Positions 12,332 to 22,614 of a DNA stretch of 64,000 bases are shown here, piece after piece. The position numbers and the translations under genes were made by a program. Under the pieces are notes generated by a model, which worked only from the letters and a program-made list of their open reading frames with translations, ran no database searches and was not told where the DNA came from. Source of the DNA: Triangularia verruculosa (taxonomy: Eukaryota > Ascomycota > Sordariomycetes > Sordariales > Podosporaceae); NCBI GenBank assembly GCA_033296885.1, contig MU863921.1, positions 62,001-126,000 on the forward strand. The letters are read 5' to 3'. How positions within the stretch are numbered: position 1 is the first letter of the stretch; every line of letters starts with the position of its first letter.

Positions 12332-12850
12332 TCACATCCAACACTCCGCATATAATCCATGCCAGCCTCGGTCTGAGTGAAAGCGAGCAATTTGCATCTC
12401 ACTCCGGACTGTGATCAGAGCACAGTTGATGGCATTTAGGCTCTTGAGAGCCGTTGCCTTCGCTACTCTGAAAGAGTGTTCAATAGCACGAAGACGTCGG
12501 CGACTGACCTCTGGGTGTCTGGCTTCCCTCTTGAGGCAGGCAAGCTTTTCGCTTGACGGTAGGTTGTCGGCAGCAGCGATGGCATTGTCGACAACATCGT
12601 CCAAATGGTCAATCTTTCGAAGTATATGCCGAACCCACTCAGCTGCAGGTCTCCTCCGATCGGTAGGGCCGAGCGCCGCGAGTGTCACTTGAATCGTGTT
12701 GGCGTCGAGATCATTTTCCTCACAGAGTTGCTCCACATTGTCCAACAAGAAACCAGCGTGGGTGAAGTAGTCAATTTCCGTTCTATCGATAGACACTCTG
12801 GCACGATTGATTGTCTCGATTACTTTCTCAAACTCGTGAGTTTTTGGCAT
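12332..12850 (-). CDS. uncharacterised helical protein, cluster member C
   Basis: Single exon, 172 aa, with the start at the ATG at 12850. The frame stays open 34 codons upstream but has no better context. No known domain. The N-terminus MPKTHEFEKVIETINRARVS resembles that of the gene at 14738-15325 (MPDVEDVQDAIATITRLRMI) in spacing and hydrophobic pattern. The GPTDRRRPAAEW block lies at 61-72, against 59-73 in that neighbour. The last 60 residues form Arg/Ala-rich helices (RRRLRAIEHSFRVAKATALK). No signal peptide or membrane segment is seen. I read members C and E as a sub-pair of the cluster. Function is unknown. Confidence 0.6.
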   Translation of the reverse strand: MPKTHEFEKVIETINRARVSIDRTEIDYFTHAGFLLDNVEQLCEENDLDANTIQVTLAALGPTDRRRPAAEWVRHILRKIDHLDDVVDNAIAAADNLPSSEKLACLKREARHPEVSRRRLRAIEHSFRVAKATALKSLNAINCALITVRSEMQIARFHSDRGWHGLYAECWM

Positions 12851-13206
12851 CTTGCGTGGTTGTAATGCCTGCGGGCAGGGTGTGAAGTTGAGTGTATGCG
12901 AGGCTCGACGGCGTTGGGCAATGAAGCAAGGTTTGCAGAGTGATCTTGGCAAGCCACGTGAGACGGCAGCCGTGCTTTGGCGTAAATGAAGACGATAATT
13001 CTAGGTTTTCGTTTGTGTTGAGAGGCGAGGTTATGTGCATGGGTCCATGAGATGAGTGGTAACGGTTTGGGGCCTCAAGTCTCGTCTCTGAGCTGCGCAT
13101 GCTCAAGTGGAAAGAGGGAAAAGATTCCAACAAGGCTGTGGGATAGTTCCTGTGGGTATTTCATAGCTATAAGATGGAAAGAACCCCTCACCGGAAGCCT
13201 ACCTGT

Positions 13207-14510
13207 CTAGCCCGGTGGCCTCTTACTGGGATCAAGCATTGCCAGGAGGGAAAGAGCAAGCGTCACTAACTCCCGCAGCAAGGAAAGAGGACTCGGCACA
13301 TCAGGCCGACCTGGAATCCACCCAGAGAGTTTGGAAGTCGTCAATTCATTACACACGCCTTGTACCGTAACATGATGCCTGGAAATAGATACATGCTTCT
13401 TTCCGGTTCGTAGTATGGTGGCAAGTGACACAAAAAAGTCTCCAATACTTGGTGTCAGGTACCCACCGGTTCTGTGCAAAAAGGGACAAGTAAAAGAACA
13501 GTTCCAACGCCCATCATGATAGTACACAATAACATGACAGCTTCCTGAGAAGCCACTTCCATCTCTTCGTTTTTGAACTAATTTTCTTCAGTCCATGCTA
13601 CACTGGCCTGCTTACTTAGCTCTCCTCTGAATCGTTCTATATGTCACCACTTTCGAATTGTCACCGTCGTAGATGAGAACCTCGTTCCAGGGAACACCCC
13701 TTGGGCTGACGTGGGTTTGATGGATTTTATCTTTGGTCTTGATAATCTCCTGTCTCGGTTCGGCTATAGAGCGGGCGAGTGTTATGGTGGCTTGAGAAGC
13801 AGCTGTTCGATCTTCTGGAGTTGGTACGTTCGTATCCACAACTCGATACTCAGACAGGAAAAGAGTAATCGAAAAGACGAGAATCTCCTTTTCTTGGCCT
13901 TGCTCTGGGGTATACCAAATCGTCTCCCCCGGTGCCTCGAGGAACCTGTTTGCCCTGAAATTGCCTTGGCCTTCCCGTGTCTAGACATCATCCCCCAAAA
14001 AGCTCAGCCCAGGGAACTCCCCCAGGCATTGCTCTGATCTTTGCAATTTCTTGCCTTATCTCCCGGATTTTAGTCTACATCCCTTTAAGTCTCTGGTTAA
14101 GAATGAAATGTGAATCGGCGGTAGTGCAAACCGTGTCTCTCTCCTCCTTAGTAGTGGTTGTTGGGTGATGAACTAACCGGTCCCGGGTGTGAAGCTCAGC
14201 ATCAGTGGGTAAATCGGCGCCTGCAACGGATAAACCTTCCATTCTGGTGTCTGAACGCTCCAAATCCTCAATGCCATGGCATACCCAACCTGCCACAATG
14301 ATCGTGGGATCGGTTCTTGGGAGGCATGCAGTTGAGACTCCGGCTGTCTCTGAATCAAACCCCCAATATTGATCGGTGTCGTCTCGCAAACAATACGGAA
14401 TCTGCGCTTGTTGGTCATAAAAACTGAATAGACATCACAGGGCCTTTTTCAAGTTCTAACAGACGGATAGCGTGGCGGACAGCGTAGTGGAACAACGCAA
14501 GGTTCCCCAT
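13207..14510 (-). pseudogene. decayed member of the orphan cluster (stops and frame breaks)
   Basis: Coding-like sequence runs from the ATG at 14510 (MGNLALFHYAVRHAIRLLEL) down to about 13207 but is broken. There is a frame change at the A5 run 14419-14423, a TAG at 14075-14077, a frame change at the C5/A5 run 13992-14001, a TAG at 13981-13983 and a TAA at about 13612. A further open piece (13207-13550, HVIVYYHDGRWNCSFTCPFL) ends in SKRPPG. One segment carries PRTDPTIIVAGW, matching the GP...W block of the intact neighbours. A sub-motif recurs within the locus (GGVPWAEL and RGVPWNEVL, both after a Gln-Glu/Ile-rich helix), which suggests an internal duplication. Both TAG codons would be CAG before a C-to-T change, as RIP produces. 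The homopolymer breaks could instead be sequencing errors. Confidence 0.5.
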
Positions 14511-14737
14511 GATTCGGCAGTGTGGCCATGAGCCGTAAGGTCGGGAAATTGACCCGAAAGATCTTCCCATTTTATACAGGGTGACATTTTTCCTTCAAAG
14601 CCTCCAATCATTTGGCCAACAGTAATTTAGAAGAAAGAACAGAGAGCAAGAACCGAGAACCGATTTTCCTCATTAGTACCCACTGAAATGATTGCTCGTA
14701 ACTATTTCCCAATTATCACCCCTATCGACTCAACCTT

Positions 14738-15325
14738 TCAGTCATCCTCTAAGTTTTCGTCCTCTGTCGCCTCCTCATCCGAGCTAGTAAGCTCATCTTC
14801 CTCTCCAGCAATCAAAGAAGCGACACCCGCTTCAGCAGGCGTTACCTCAACCCTCCGGATTCTCCGTTCGATTGTGTTAATTTCCTTGTTGAGGGCGTCC
14901 CAGCGGACTTGAAAAGCCATCGGAATTGGGATCGTCTTGTTAGCGATCTTCTGCAACGTCTCCTCTGAAAGGTCCGGACTGGAGAGTCTAGTTGACCAAG
15001 ACCGAAGCTGGTCCATGCTATATCTGTCAATCGCCGGGTGTGTGTCATTCATGGCATTTTCAAGGCGGCGATTGCTTTCAGCTAGCTTGATGAGCTGTCG
15101 ATATGTCCAGCCAGCCACCAACATGGTGTAATCTCCTGCCCTTACCGGGCCGGTCATAGCCTGGGTCGCTGTGTCGTTTGAAAACCCGAACTGATGGAAA
15201 ATTGCGTTCAAGAGGGTGCGCAAACGATTGGATTGCTCAAGGTATGTACTCTGACGCCGGGAAGTGATCATTCTCAGTCGGGTAATCGTTGCGATAGCAT
15301 CCTGGACATCTTCGACGTCAGGCAT
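14738..15325 (-). CDS. uncharacterised helical protein with acidic tail, cluster member E
   Basis: Single exon, 195 aa, starting at the ATG at 15325. No known family. The N-terminal helices begin MPDVEDVQDAIATITRLRMI. The GPVRAGDYTMLVAGW block is at 59-73. A helix follows (RQLIKLAESNRRLENAM), then a second helical section (FQVRWDALNKEINTIERRIR). The last 25 residues are strongly acidic (EEDELTSSDEEATEDENLED). The GP...AGW block also appears in the decayed gene next door (VAGW) and at the same position in member C. A 15-bp minisatellite lies about 130 bp upstream of the ATG, in the presumed promoter or 5' UTR. Function is unknown. Confidence 0.6.
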   Translation of the reverse strand: MPDVEDVQDAIATITRLRMITSRRQSTYLEQSNRLRTLLNAIFHQFGFSNDTATQAMTGPVRAGDYTMLVAGWTYRQLIKLAESNRRLENAMNDTHPAIDRYSMDQLRSWSTRLSSPDLSEETLQKIANKTIPIPMAFQVRWDALNKEINTIERRIRRVEVTPAEAGVASLIAGEEDELTSSDEEATEDENLEDD

Positions 15326-15451
15326 AGCCAGGTTCGTTTCAAGAGATGAGTCTGAGAGATAGAAAGGCTATGTGGCAGGAGATGCCGCAGGGAGGCTGAG
15401 GAATCAGAAAGAGAGGAGGACAGTCGTTTGATATAAGAGAAGGTGGCGATA

Positions 15452-15578
15452 GTGAAGGTGTTGATTGTGATGGTGTTGATTGTGAAGGTGTTGATTGTGA
15501 AGGTGTTGATTGTGATGGTGTTGATTGTGAAGGTGTTGATTGTGATGGTGTTGATTGTGATGGTGTTGATTGTAAGAA
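15452..15578. repeat. 15-bp minisatellite, about 8 copies
   Basis: Tandem units of GGTGTTGATTGTGAW (W = A or T), nearly perfect, differing mainly at the last position. The array could be read through in several frames (for example a repeating SQSTP pentapeptide on the minus strand), but no start or domain supports translation. Confidence 0.92.
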
Positions 15579-15949
15579 GGTTTTGGTCGTTTGTTTGTTC
15601 AAGGACAATTATTTTTATCGTGCGATCTTTCATGTGCAAGGTCAAAATTATTCACCCCAAAAGAACTATTCACTTCACCAGAGCATCTGTATGTTGGCGT
15701 CAATTACCTGAAGTGAGCGAGGGGCTTGCCATTGAACCGAGAAGGAAGGAGTGAGTAACCGGTGAAGGAAGGAGCGAGCAACTGGTGAAGAAAGGAGCAA
15801 GTAACCATGTGAGGGAAATAGCAAGCAACCAGCAAGGAAAGGAGCGACGGGGTAAGGACAGAAGCGATACCTCGCCATTTTCAAATTATTTTCCTGCCTT
15901 TTTACTTGGAAAAGCAGATCTGGAAACGGTGGGAATTGTTTCAACGGTT

Positions 15950-16600
15950 GTTTGTTTCCAATAAGAATTTGAATTCTCGTCCAGCAAGGCTACCTTATAA
16001 TGAGCTAGGCTGAGCACTATAGACCTAAGAGTTGGAGTATTCTATGCATAATCTCTAGATTAAAGTATTCTCAGCTTACTTTACGAACTGACAGAGTCCT
16101 ATAGTAGGTACGTTGATCATTGTTGGACCTGTACCTTTTGACCAAGAGGATGCAACATCAGTACTGCCTTGGTCCAGCTGATGGTTCCACATAATAAGGG
16201 AGCAGGGAGGCATCTAGACCATTACAGATCTAGGTATACCAGTATAGCGATGACTCTAGATAGAGAGTCCATTGTGCACATCAAATGAAACTGCTATGAC
16301 ACGCCCTTTAATAGAGGAGATGGAAAGCATGTCAGTTCCGCTGAAATGGATTTGAACTAGTCCGTACCTATACACCTTTATACAGCCTCCGATAGGGCAT
16401 TCATGATGACTCAACTATCTCACTCAGATAGTTTGCACAAGTCAATTATTGCAATCATCTATCCAAGTGCTATGCAATCCGTCTAGAAATGTGGATTTAA
16501 ATGACCATAAGATAGATCTGTTCTATTCTGTATTTATTATTTTGGCAACCTCCAGAATAAGCTTGTCTTTGTGTGGTTGTGTTCTGGGATAACAAATGTC
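15950..16600. other. AT-rich, TpA-rich block, probable RIP-affected relic
   Basis: The base composition differs sharply from neighbouring genes. It has many CTAGA, TATA and TAG/CTA words, few CpA-preserved frames and no open frame of useful length. This looks like old repeat DNA mutated by RIP, but no transposon protein can be recognised. About 950 further bases on either side (15579-15950 and 16600-16895) also lack a gene. Confidence 0.45.
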
Positions 16601-16895
16601 CTGGGTGATGTAGTTTTGGACCGTCAAGAATCAGTCAGGGGTATGTGGGTCCGTAAATAGGGGTAAAAACAAACACCGCCAAAACGCACTTTGGCGAACT
16701 CCACAAGCATCAAGTGGCATAGGACTGTCCCAAAGATATCAGAAACAATAACATGGAAAAATATACAGTATGAATTACACAGACAGAATTATCTCCTGCC
16801 TAAATTCCAGCTGACCTTATCCACAGCGGAGCTTTCACTTTGGTAATGTACAACTTCTTCCTATAGAGACAGCCACCCTTAGATTCCACTCATCT

Positions 16896-17921
16896 CTACC
16901 TCTTCATAGCTTCTTGGTGCTCCACAAACTTAACCAACTTCTCCTCCTCCGCCCATTCAGCTGGATCTGTGGGCTTCAAGCTACCAATAATCCGCCACTC
17001 GTCCCTCCGCCAGGTATGGGGGTCGATCACAGAGCCGATTACGATGTTCTCAATCACATCCATCTCCTTCTCCGTCCCAACAAGCTTCTTACGCTCGCCA
17101 TTTTCCGCATTGATAAATTGATAGCGGCGCTGCTTGCTCGAAATGGCCACCACCACTTGCTCAATGATGGGCGCGTCCTTGCTCTTCTCAATAGGGGAAA
17201 TCTTGTGCGAAAGAACCCGAGGGTACACCCAAGTCTTGGTGTACTCGACCAGCTCCCAACCCACCTTCTTATGCTTCGGGCGGGTGTCGATGGTAGCCTG
17301 CAGAGGCAGAGCGACCTTGCTGGCGCAGACTTTGCGGATAGTATCCTTGTCGCCGCTGGCGAGGGCTTCCATCATGGAGCGGTGGAGGGCCTTGGCTGTG
17401 AGGATCGAGGCCGAATTACTTGTCTTGAGGGCGGGGCTCTTGTAGAATTTGGGCCTCGACGAGAACTTCATGGCGAACTTGGTTGCGGCCTCCTGGCTCT
17501 TGATTTTGACCCAGATCTTGAAGAACGCGAACCTGGACTTAAGGTCTTTGGGCCATTGCTTCCATGGTGGACGGACGAAGGTTCCTAAGAGAAGCGAAGA
17601 CGAGAAGGTCAGAGTACGGAACTAACTGGGGGGCTCATACATTCTATGAAGTTCTCATTCTTGCTCACCTGGGAAGATGATATTAATGGCGTTCGACGTG
17701 ACTTTTTGGCTGAGCTTTTGTTGCGCTATCTGGGCAGAAGGAGAACGGAGATTCTCGCGCGCCACCGACCTTGCGTTGCTCCTGTTGGCTCTTTCAAGTG
17801 GGTGGGAGGTGCTGAAGGAACATGTCGGTACTGTGCGTACCACCCGCGGTGATATCCTAGATACCGCTTTGGAAGACAGCATGCCACGGGCACTGAGCCC
17901 TAGCATATATACGGAAGCCAT
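16896..17921 (-). CDS. MBA1: mitochondrial ribosomal protein mL45 / MBA1 homologue
   Basis: Two exons on the minus strand, 17921-17669 and 17584-16896, giving 313 aa. The donor is CCAG|GTGAGC and the acceptor CTCTTAG. The first about 45 residues are rich in Arg, Ser and hydrophobics with no acids (ISPRVVRTVPTCSFSTSHPL), a typical mitochondrial presequence. The rest matches the Tim44-like mL45/MBA1 fold: FVRPPWKQWPKDLRSRFAFF, then LHRSMMEALASGDKDTIRKV, and TWRRDEWRIIGSLKPTDPAEW near the end. MBA1 docks mitoribosomes to the inner membrane for insertion of nascent proteins. The gene is divergent from EOS1, with about 730 bp between start codons. Family length (about 280-350 aa) fits. Confidence 0.88.
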
Positions 17922-18651
17922 ACTTGTATGGCTGTGCTGTGCTGTTTTGAACCTCTGTCCGTCTCCCTGGTCCCCGCTTCCGAAGCACCTCAACCTTGCT
18001 GACCACCCCGCTGTGCACCCTGGGCTTGTTCGCTACCTGGTCTTGTTCCCACGTTGGTGGCGCCGGTATATAAACAGAAGGTACTCTCGTCGGTGACGTC
18101 GGAAACGGTCGATCGAATGGAAGCTGTCGTGGCGGACTGGAATAGGACACGGGCGCAGCCGAAAGCGCACGTCGGAAAGCTTCGAGCTTCAAAATTTCGG
18201 GACCTGGAGACAGAAAAATAGTGGGTCTGGTGCACCCATTGGTCGCTGTTCAATTATCACCACGGCAGCCAAAAAAAATCACCCCCACTACGGAAGGCTA
18301 AACCGCTGGAGCTATCAAAGGTCTGGGCTTCTTTGAAAGATATCGACCAATGACAGGCAGAGGTGCAGAGCCAGGGGAGCCCCTAGCAGCAGATTGTCGT
18401 GGGAGGCTTGCATCGCGCACCCCTTGTTGCGACATTGATCTTTGGGCCGCTGACGACGAGAAGGCCACCTGCACTGAAGCGAAAAGATAGACCCAAAATC
18501 CAAATTCACACATCACCGCTGTCATTTGAACCTACCGAGATCCGGCCCCGCTTCCACCGACGTATATTTACCTCCAGACTACTCCTCGTCCCCTTTTTTT
18601 CCACCTTTTCCATGGAGTGGTAAAAACCCCCCAAGTGACTCCCATTGCTCC
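17922..18651. promoter_or_regulatory. divergent promoter region between mL45 and EOS1
   Basis: 730 bp between the two start codons. The minus-strand frame 17857-18192 is open but overlaps the mL45 first exon in another phase and has no domain. A CT-rich tract (CCCCTTTTTTTCCACC) lies near 18590, just upstream of the EOS1 start. Confidence 0.5.
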
Positions 18652-19976
18652 ATGGGTACAAGCCAGAGAGCCAGTGTCTTGATGTCCAACCTCGCAAGGC
18701 CAACCGCGCAGCAGCGGCGAACGGCGGCAGCGGATAGCGCACCAGGCGCAGACAACAATAACAACACCGATTTTGCTTCTCGTGTTACCGGCTCGACGAC
18801 GACCTCGCCCTCCCGCTCCAGAGCGCAAACTCCTCGATATGGCGACAAGCCCCCTCCCTACAGCTCCGCCACCACCAGCACCACCGCTGCGGCGGTCACT
18901 GCCATATCAACCGAGCCCATTAGCCACGGCGCCGTCACTGCCGACCACCACCATCAGCTCCTCCGAACAATCACACAGTCCTCCGGTCCCGCCTCTGCCT
19001 CTTCGGGCCCAACCCAATCCACCTCCGTCCTCCGACCCCGCGTCGCCGTTGTGTTAGGCATTTCAACCCCATGGCAGGTCCTCCTGTTCATCAGCCGTCT
19101 AGGCTCGATCGTTCCGGGGGTATGGCTGGGTCTGCCATGCGTCCTACGCCTGGTGTACATGGTCTTCTCCATTCTAGTCAGCCACCATGTCGTCGTTGGG
19201 AGCGGGCAGCATGGCTTCTCCTTTGGGAGACTATCTAAGCCCGGCTCTACACTATGCACGACCTCTTCCCCCTCCGTCTCCACCACAGACGTACCACCCT
19301 CGAGGATACCAACCACCGGCTTCGATATCCCGTTTGAGACGAGCTTGAGGATAACAGAGACTCTGCTCGCTACCATTTGGGTAATGTTGCCTCCCCCCAC
19401 CCACCCCCAATCCCTCGATATCATCTCTAACCCCCTTTATCCTCCTCCAACAGTGCGTAGCATCATCCTACCTCTCCTTCTTCTTCACCGACTGCCTCAT
19501 GTCCCGCTGGCTCCTAAACTACACCCCCCAAGCCACCATCGTCCGCCTCCTCGCAATTTCCGCCCTGAACGGCTGGTGCACCTGGGGAGTCCTCTACCTT
19601 ACCGGCGGCTCCGAGGATCCTCGACTCCTCCTCCCAGGCTGGATCGTCATATCAACCGCATGTCTCCCACGGCCCCTTTCCCCTCCCCTCCTTCTCCTTT
19701 CCCTTGCTAACCCCATGTCCTTCCTGTTAGACATTAACACTACTATACCACCTCACCCAGCGCAAAATCAACATCCGCAAAGAGACACGCGCCTCCATTT
19801 CGGCTTTCTCCATCGCGAGCTTCATATCCATGGTTGCCCTGCTCGCGCAGCTGCACTCCAACAGGACAGACTATCCCGACATACCCCTCGTGACCTTTCT
19901 CTCACAAGTTTGGGGTGTTATTACGGGTCTGGCGTTGAAGATTATGGAGTATGGTAATGTGACGAGGGATCTTTAG
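18652..19976 (+). CDS. EOS1: EOS1-like N-glycosylation membrane protein
   Basis: Three exons: 18652-19380, 19454-19657 and 19731-19976, giving 392 aa. The N-terminal 130 residues are Ser/Thr/Pro-rich and probably disordered. The EOS1 core begins at VLRPRVAVVLGISTPWQVL, followed by about four membrane spans, the SRWLLNYTPQATIVRLL segment and a C-terminus in VWGVITGLALKIMEYGNVTR. Yeast Eos1 is an ER membrane protein linked to N-glycosylation and oxidative-stress tolerance. The second intron has a GC donor (ACC|GCATGT) and acceptor TTAG. Only this GC-AG intron keeps frame and gives the family sequence ISTTLTLLYHLTQRK. The open frame continues upstream to 18526 but begins with TTG there, so the ATG at 18652 was chosen. 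Confidence 0.88.
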
Positions 19977-20735
19977 TTTTGCTCTTGTTCTATCTTTTTC
20001 CTTCCACTGTTTTACACAAGGCACACCGACACCTTCTGGATTATCCTTGATTTCTTTTCATGTTTTCACTCTTGTCGATTCTGTCTTTTCCGGACTCGAG
20101 TTTGTTATATCCTTGTTTCAAGATTGGGATTTTTGCGGAACCGGACAAACAGGGGACAGCACAGGCAAACGTGGTAGCATTGGCGTCATGGTTATTTTAT
20201 TGCTAGATCTTAGGATTTCTTGTTTACAAGGAAGATATATGGAAGTGTCTTCTTCTCACGTTACACTGCCGAACCATCAGACACAATTCAACAGAACATA
20301 TCAGGAGGCTCTCACATGCAAAGATGCTGCATCAAGTGCAATTATCGCTGTCTACAAACATTGACGGAGGCACATCAACAGTTCCAAAGCTCCAGAGTAT
20401 CGCAATTTATGATCCCATTGCCCAAGACCGCAGATTTCATAATGAAAGGCTTGCGTCTTGCATCGTCCCGAAACAAAAGCTTCGGAATCGACTACCTAAG
20501 CGAACGACGATCTGTATCGCGTAAAAAAAGAGCCTCTCCTTCCCAAAACCTCCTGCAAGCATGTTGTTGCCAGAGTAAAAAGGACGTCCATAACCATCGT
20601 GGGTATCATGTCATCGTGCCGCGGGACCCAGCCAACGGCCCTCTCATCGCTCATAGAGTCTACTGTCGTAGACGCTGCTTCGTGTTCCCCATAGGGGGAC
20701 TCGAAGTGAGCTACGGCGCGGTTGACATGCCGGAC
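19977..20735. other. convergent 3' region between EOS1 and eIF1
   Basis: About 760 bp of 3' flanking sequence. A 185-residue plus-strand frame (20220-20777) runs antisense into the last exons of eIF1 and has no domain, so no gene is called. Confidence 0.6.
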
Positions 20736-21480
20736 TTAGAAGCCGTGCACCTGTGCAGTATCCAGTTAGCGTACTGATGGTTGTCATATTGTGGCGGTGA
20801 AGAGGTTTGCATACCTTGATGGTCTTGTCATCGAGGCCGAGGCCATTCTCCTTATCGGTGAGAAACTCCTTGATCTTGGTACGCTGATCACCCTGGAGCT
20901 GGATCACCTCGCCCATCTCGGTGTCACTGATGATGGTGCCATTGCAAGCGAACTCCTTCTTAATAACCTTAAGAATCTTCTTGTGGTCGAACTTGCTCGG
21001 AATACCCTGGACCGTGGTCAGAGTCTTGCGTCCATTACGCTCTGTGAATATAGTTAGCAGATGCGGTAACAGAAGGAGATTTCATGAACTTGACAGATGG
21101 TGTTGGCAGTTCGAACTCGACACTGACACCACGTGACAACGGTGGGCGAACACGTACGTTGGATGCGAATATGGATATATTCCTGGGTCTGTTTGGTCTT
21201 GCCCGAGTCCTCGTCGGCTTCGGCGAAGGGATCTGTGTAGAAGATGGCGGTCAGCAATGCATCTATGGTCAACAGCGCGATGTGCTTGGATGTTGTGTTG
21301 GACCAGGTGGCAGTAAATCCACGAGGCTGTCTTCAAGATGGCCGCGATGACGATGACGCTCCATCAACAATCTTCCAATGAGGTGTTGATGGCGCGTTAT
21401 CGCAAGCGATGGCGATGTCAACATTGACGGGCTGATAAACACGTACCGTAGGTCTTGAGGTTTTCGATTTCGGTGGACAT
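20736..21480 (-). CDS. SUI1: translation initiation factor eIF1 (SUI1)
   Basis: Four exons on the minus strand: 21480-21447, 21232-21158, 21041-20815 and 20750-20736, giving 116 aa. The sequence is an almost standard fungal eIF1: YDPFAEADEDSGKTKQTQEY, then QQRNGRKTLTTVQGIPSKFD, then GDQRTKIKEFLTDKENGLGL, ending in KTIKVHGF. eIF1 sits on the 40S subunit near the P site and enforces accurate AUG choice. The last exon is 15 nt and encodes only VHGF plus the stop codon. Missing it would make the frame run on with unrelated residues. The start codon lies in a weak context (T at -3, T at +4). It is divergent from TRM44. Confidence 0.97.
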
Positions 21481-22614
21481 AAACTCGAAGTTTTCGGGGT
21501 GTCCTTGGGAGAAGGGTTTTATTGATGGATGGGGAATAAAGCGACCGACGACTGTAGAGTGTCTCGCTGTTTGCTGAATCAAAGATTGGGAGTGTTGGGT
21601 GGGCTAGTTATAGCTTGCGAGTGCCGAGAAAGTATGCGGGCGGTGATGCTGCGGTGGGTGGCAAGATGGTGATTAGGTCCAGTAGATAGAAGGGGAAGAA
21701 AGTGGAAATGGAGAGGGGAGGGGAAGAGGGAGGATGGGTAAGGTGGGGCGACAGCCTTTTCAGGCAACAAGGCATCAACAACCTCTGGCTGGGTTGGCCA
21801 CTAAGACACCGCTAATCAAAATGGGTGGGTCCGCCTCTCCTTTTACGTACCGCATGCGTACCTCCCCGGGCAAATGTTACGAGTGCTCCCGCATGTTGCC
21901 TCTTTGTCTACCCCGCGGTACTTCCTACATTACGCGTGCAGGGGTGGGATGTTGCGTCACACGCTTCTGGTCACCCAACACTCTTCACCGTTTTTGGGAG
22001 TCGTTCTTTGCCAGAGGTTCCTATCCGATAACGCAAGGGGAGGCAGTCAACATGCACTGTAGCCTTGCGCCGCCAAAGCATTGCTTTCTCTTCATACCTA
22101 GCAACTCAGCGGCTGCAGCTGATCGATCGCTGCCCTGGTCTAGCCGACGGAAAGCCTGCCGTTCCGTCGGCTGGGCCGCGGGGCAGATGGATCTGGATCT
22201 TCAGACGCGCTGGTCTCCCGTCGACTCTAGCTGGCTGGGCTGCACTCTCGATGATGGAATCAATGACATGGAACCAATGCTTGCCAGCCCTCCTCAGCTG
22301 CTGGGAATGTGTCACGAATGGTGAAAAATCACACATAATCCAATCGCGAAGCTCACGGTCATCGGTCACGCTGTTTGAAGTCCACAATTCCTAGAACGAG
22401 CTCCATCAGGTTCAGCAATTACAGATGTCAACCATCCGCCACACACAGGGACCGGTCCCCTGAACAAGCTCAACCCCGGCACGCCAGGCCCTGTGCCAAG
22501 CCTTTCTTTGCCCCTCCGTGCTTCTCCGTCGCCTTCTCGGCCGATCCTGTTGGTTGTTTCGCCTCACACGACCAGTGACGACCGAGCGTGATACAGCAAA
22601 CAACGTGGCTCGCA
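21481..22614. promoter_or_regulatory. divergent promoter region between eIF1 and TRM44
   Basis: About 1.1 kb. Open frames such as 21734-22324 have no domain or splice support. A purine-rich stretch (GGAAATGGAGAGGGGAGGGG) lies near 21706-21725. Confidence 0.5.

Noticed and set aside
17857..18192. 111-codon minus-strand frame overlapping mL45 exon 1
   Set aside because: Different phase from the mL45 presequence exon, which has proper splice sites and family similarity.
20220..20777. 185-codon plus-strand frame after EOS1
   Set aside because: Runs antisense into the last eIF1 exon and has no recognisable features; most likely 3' UTR.
21734..22324. 196-codon frame between eIF1 and TRM44
   Set aside because: No domain, erratic Cys/Trp/Pro composition, lies in a divergent promoter region.
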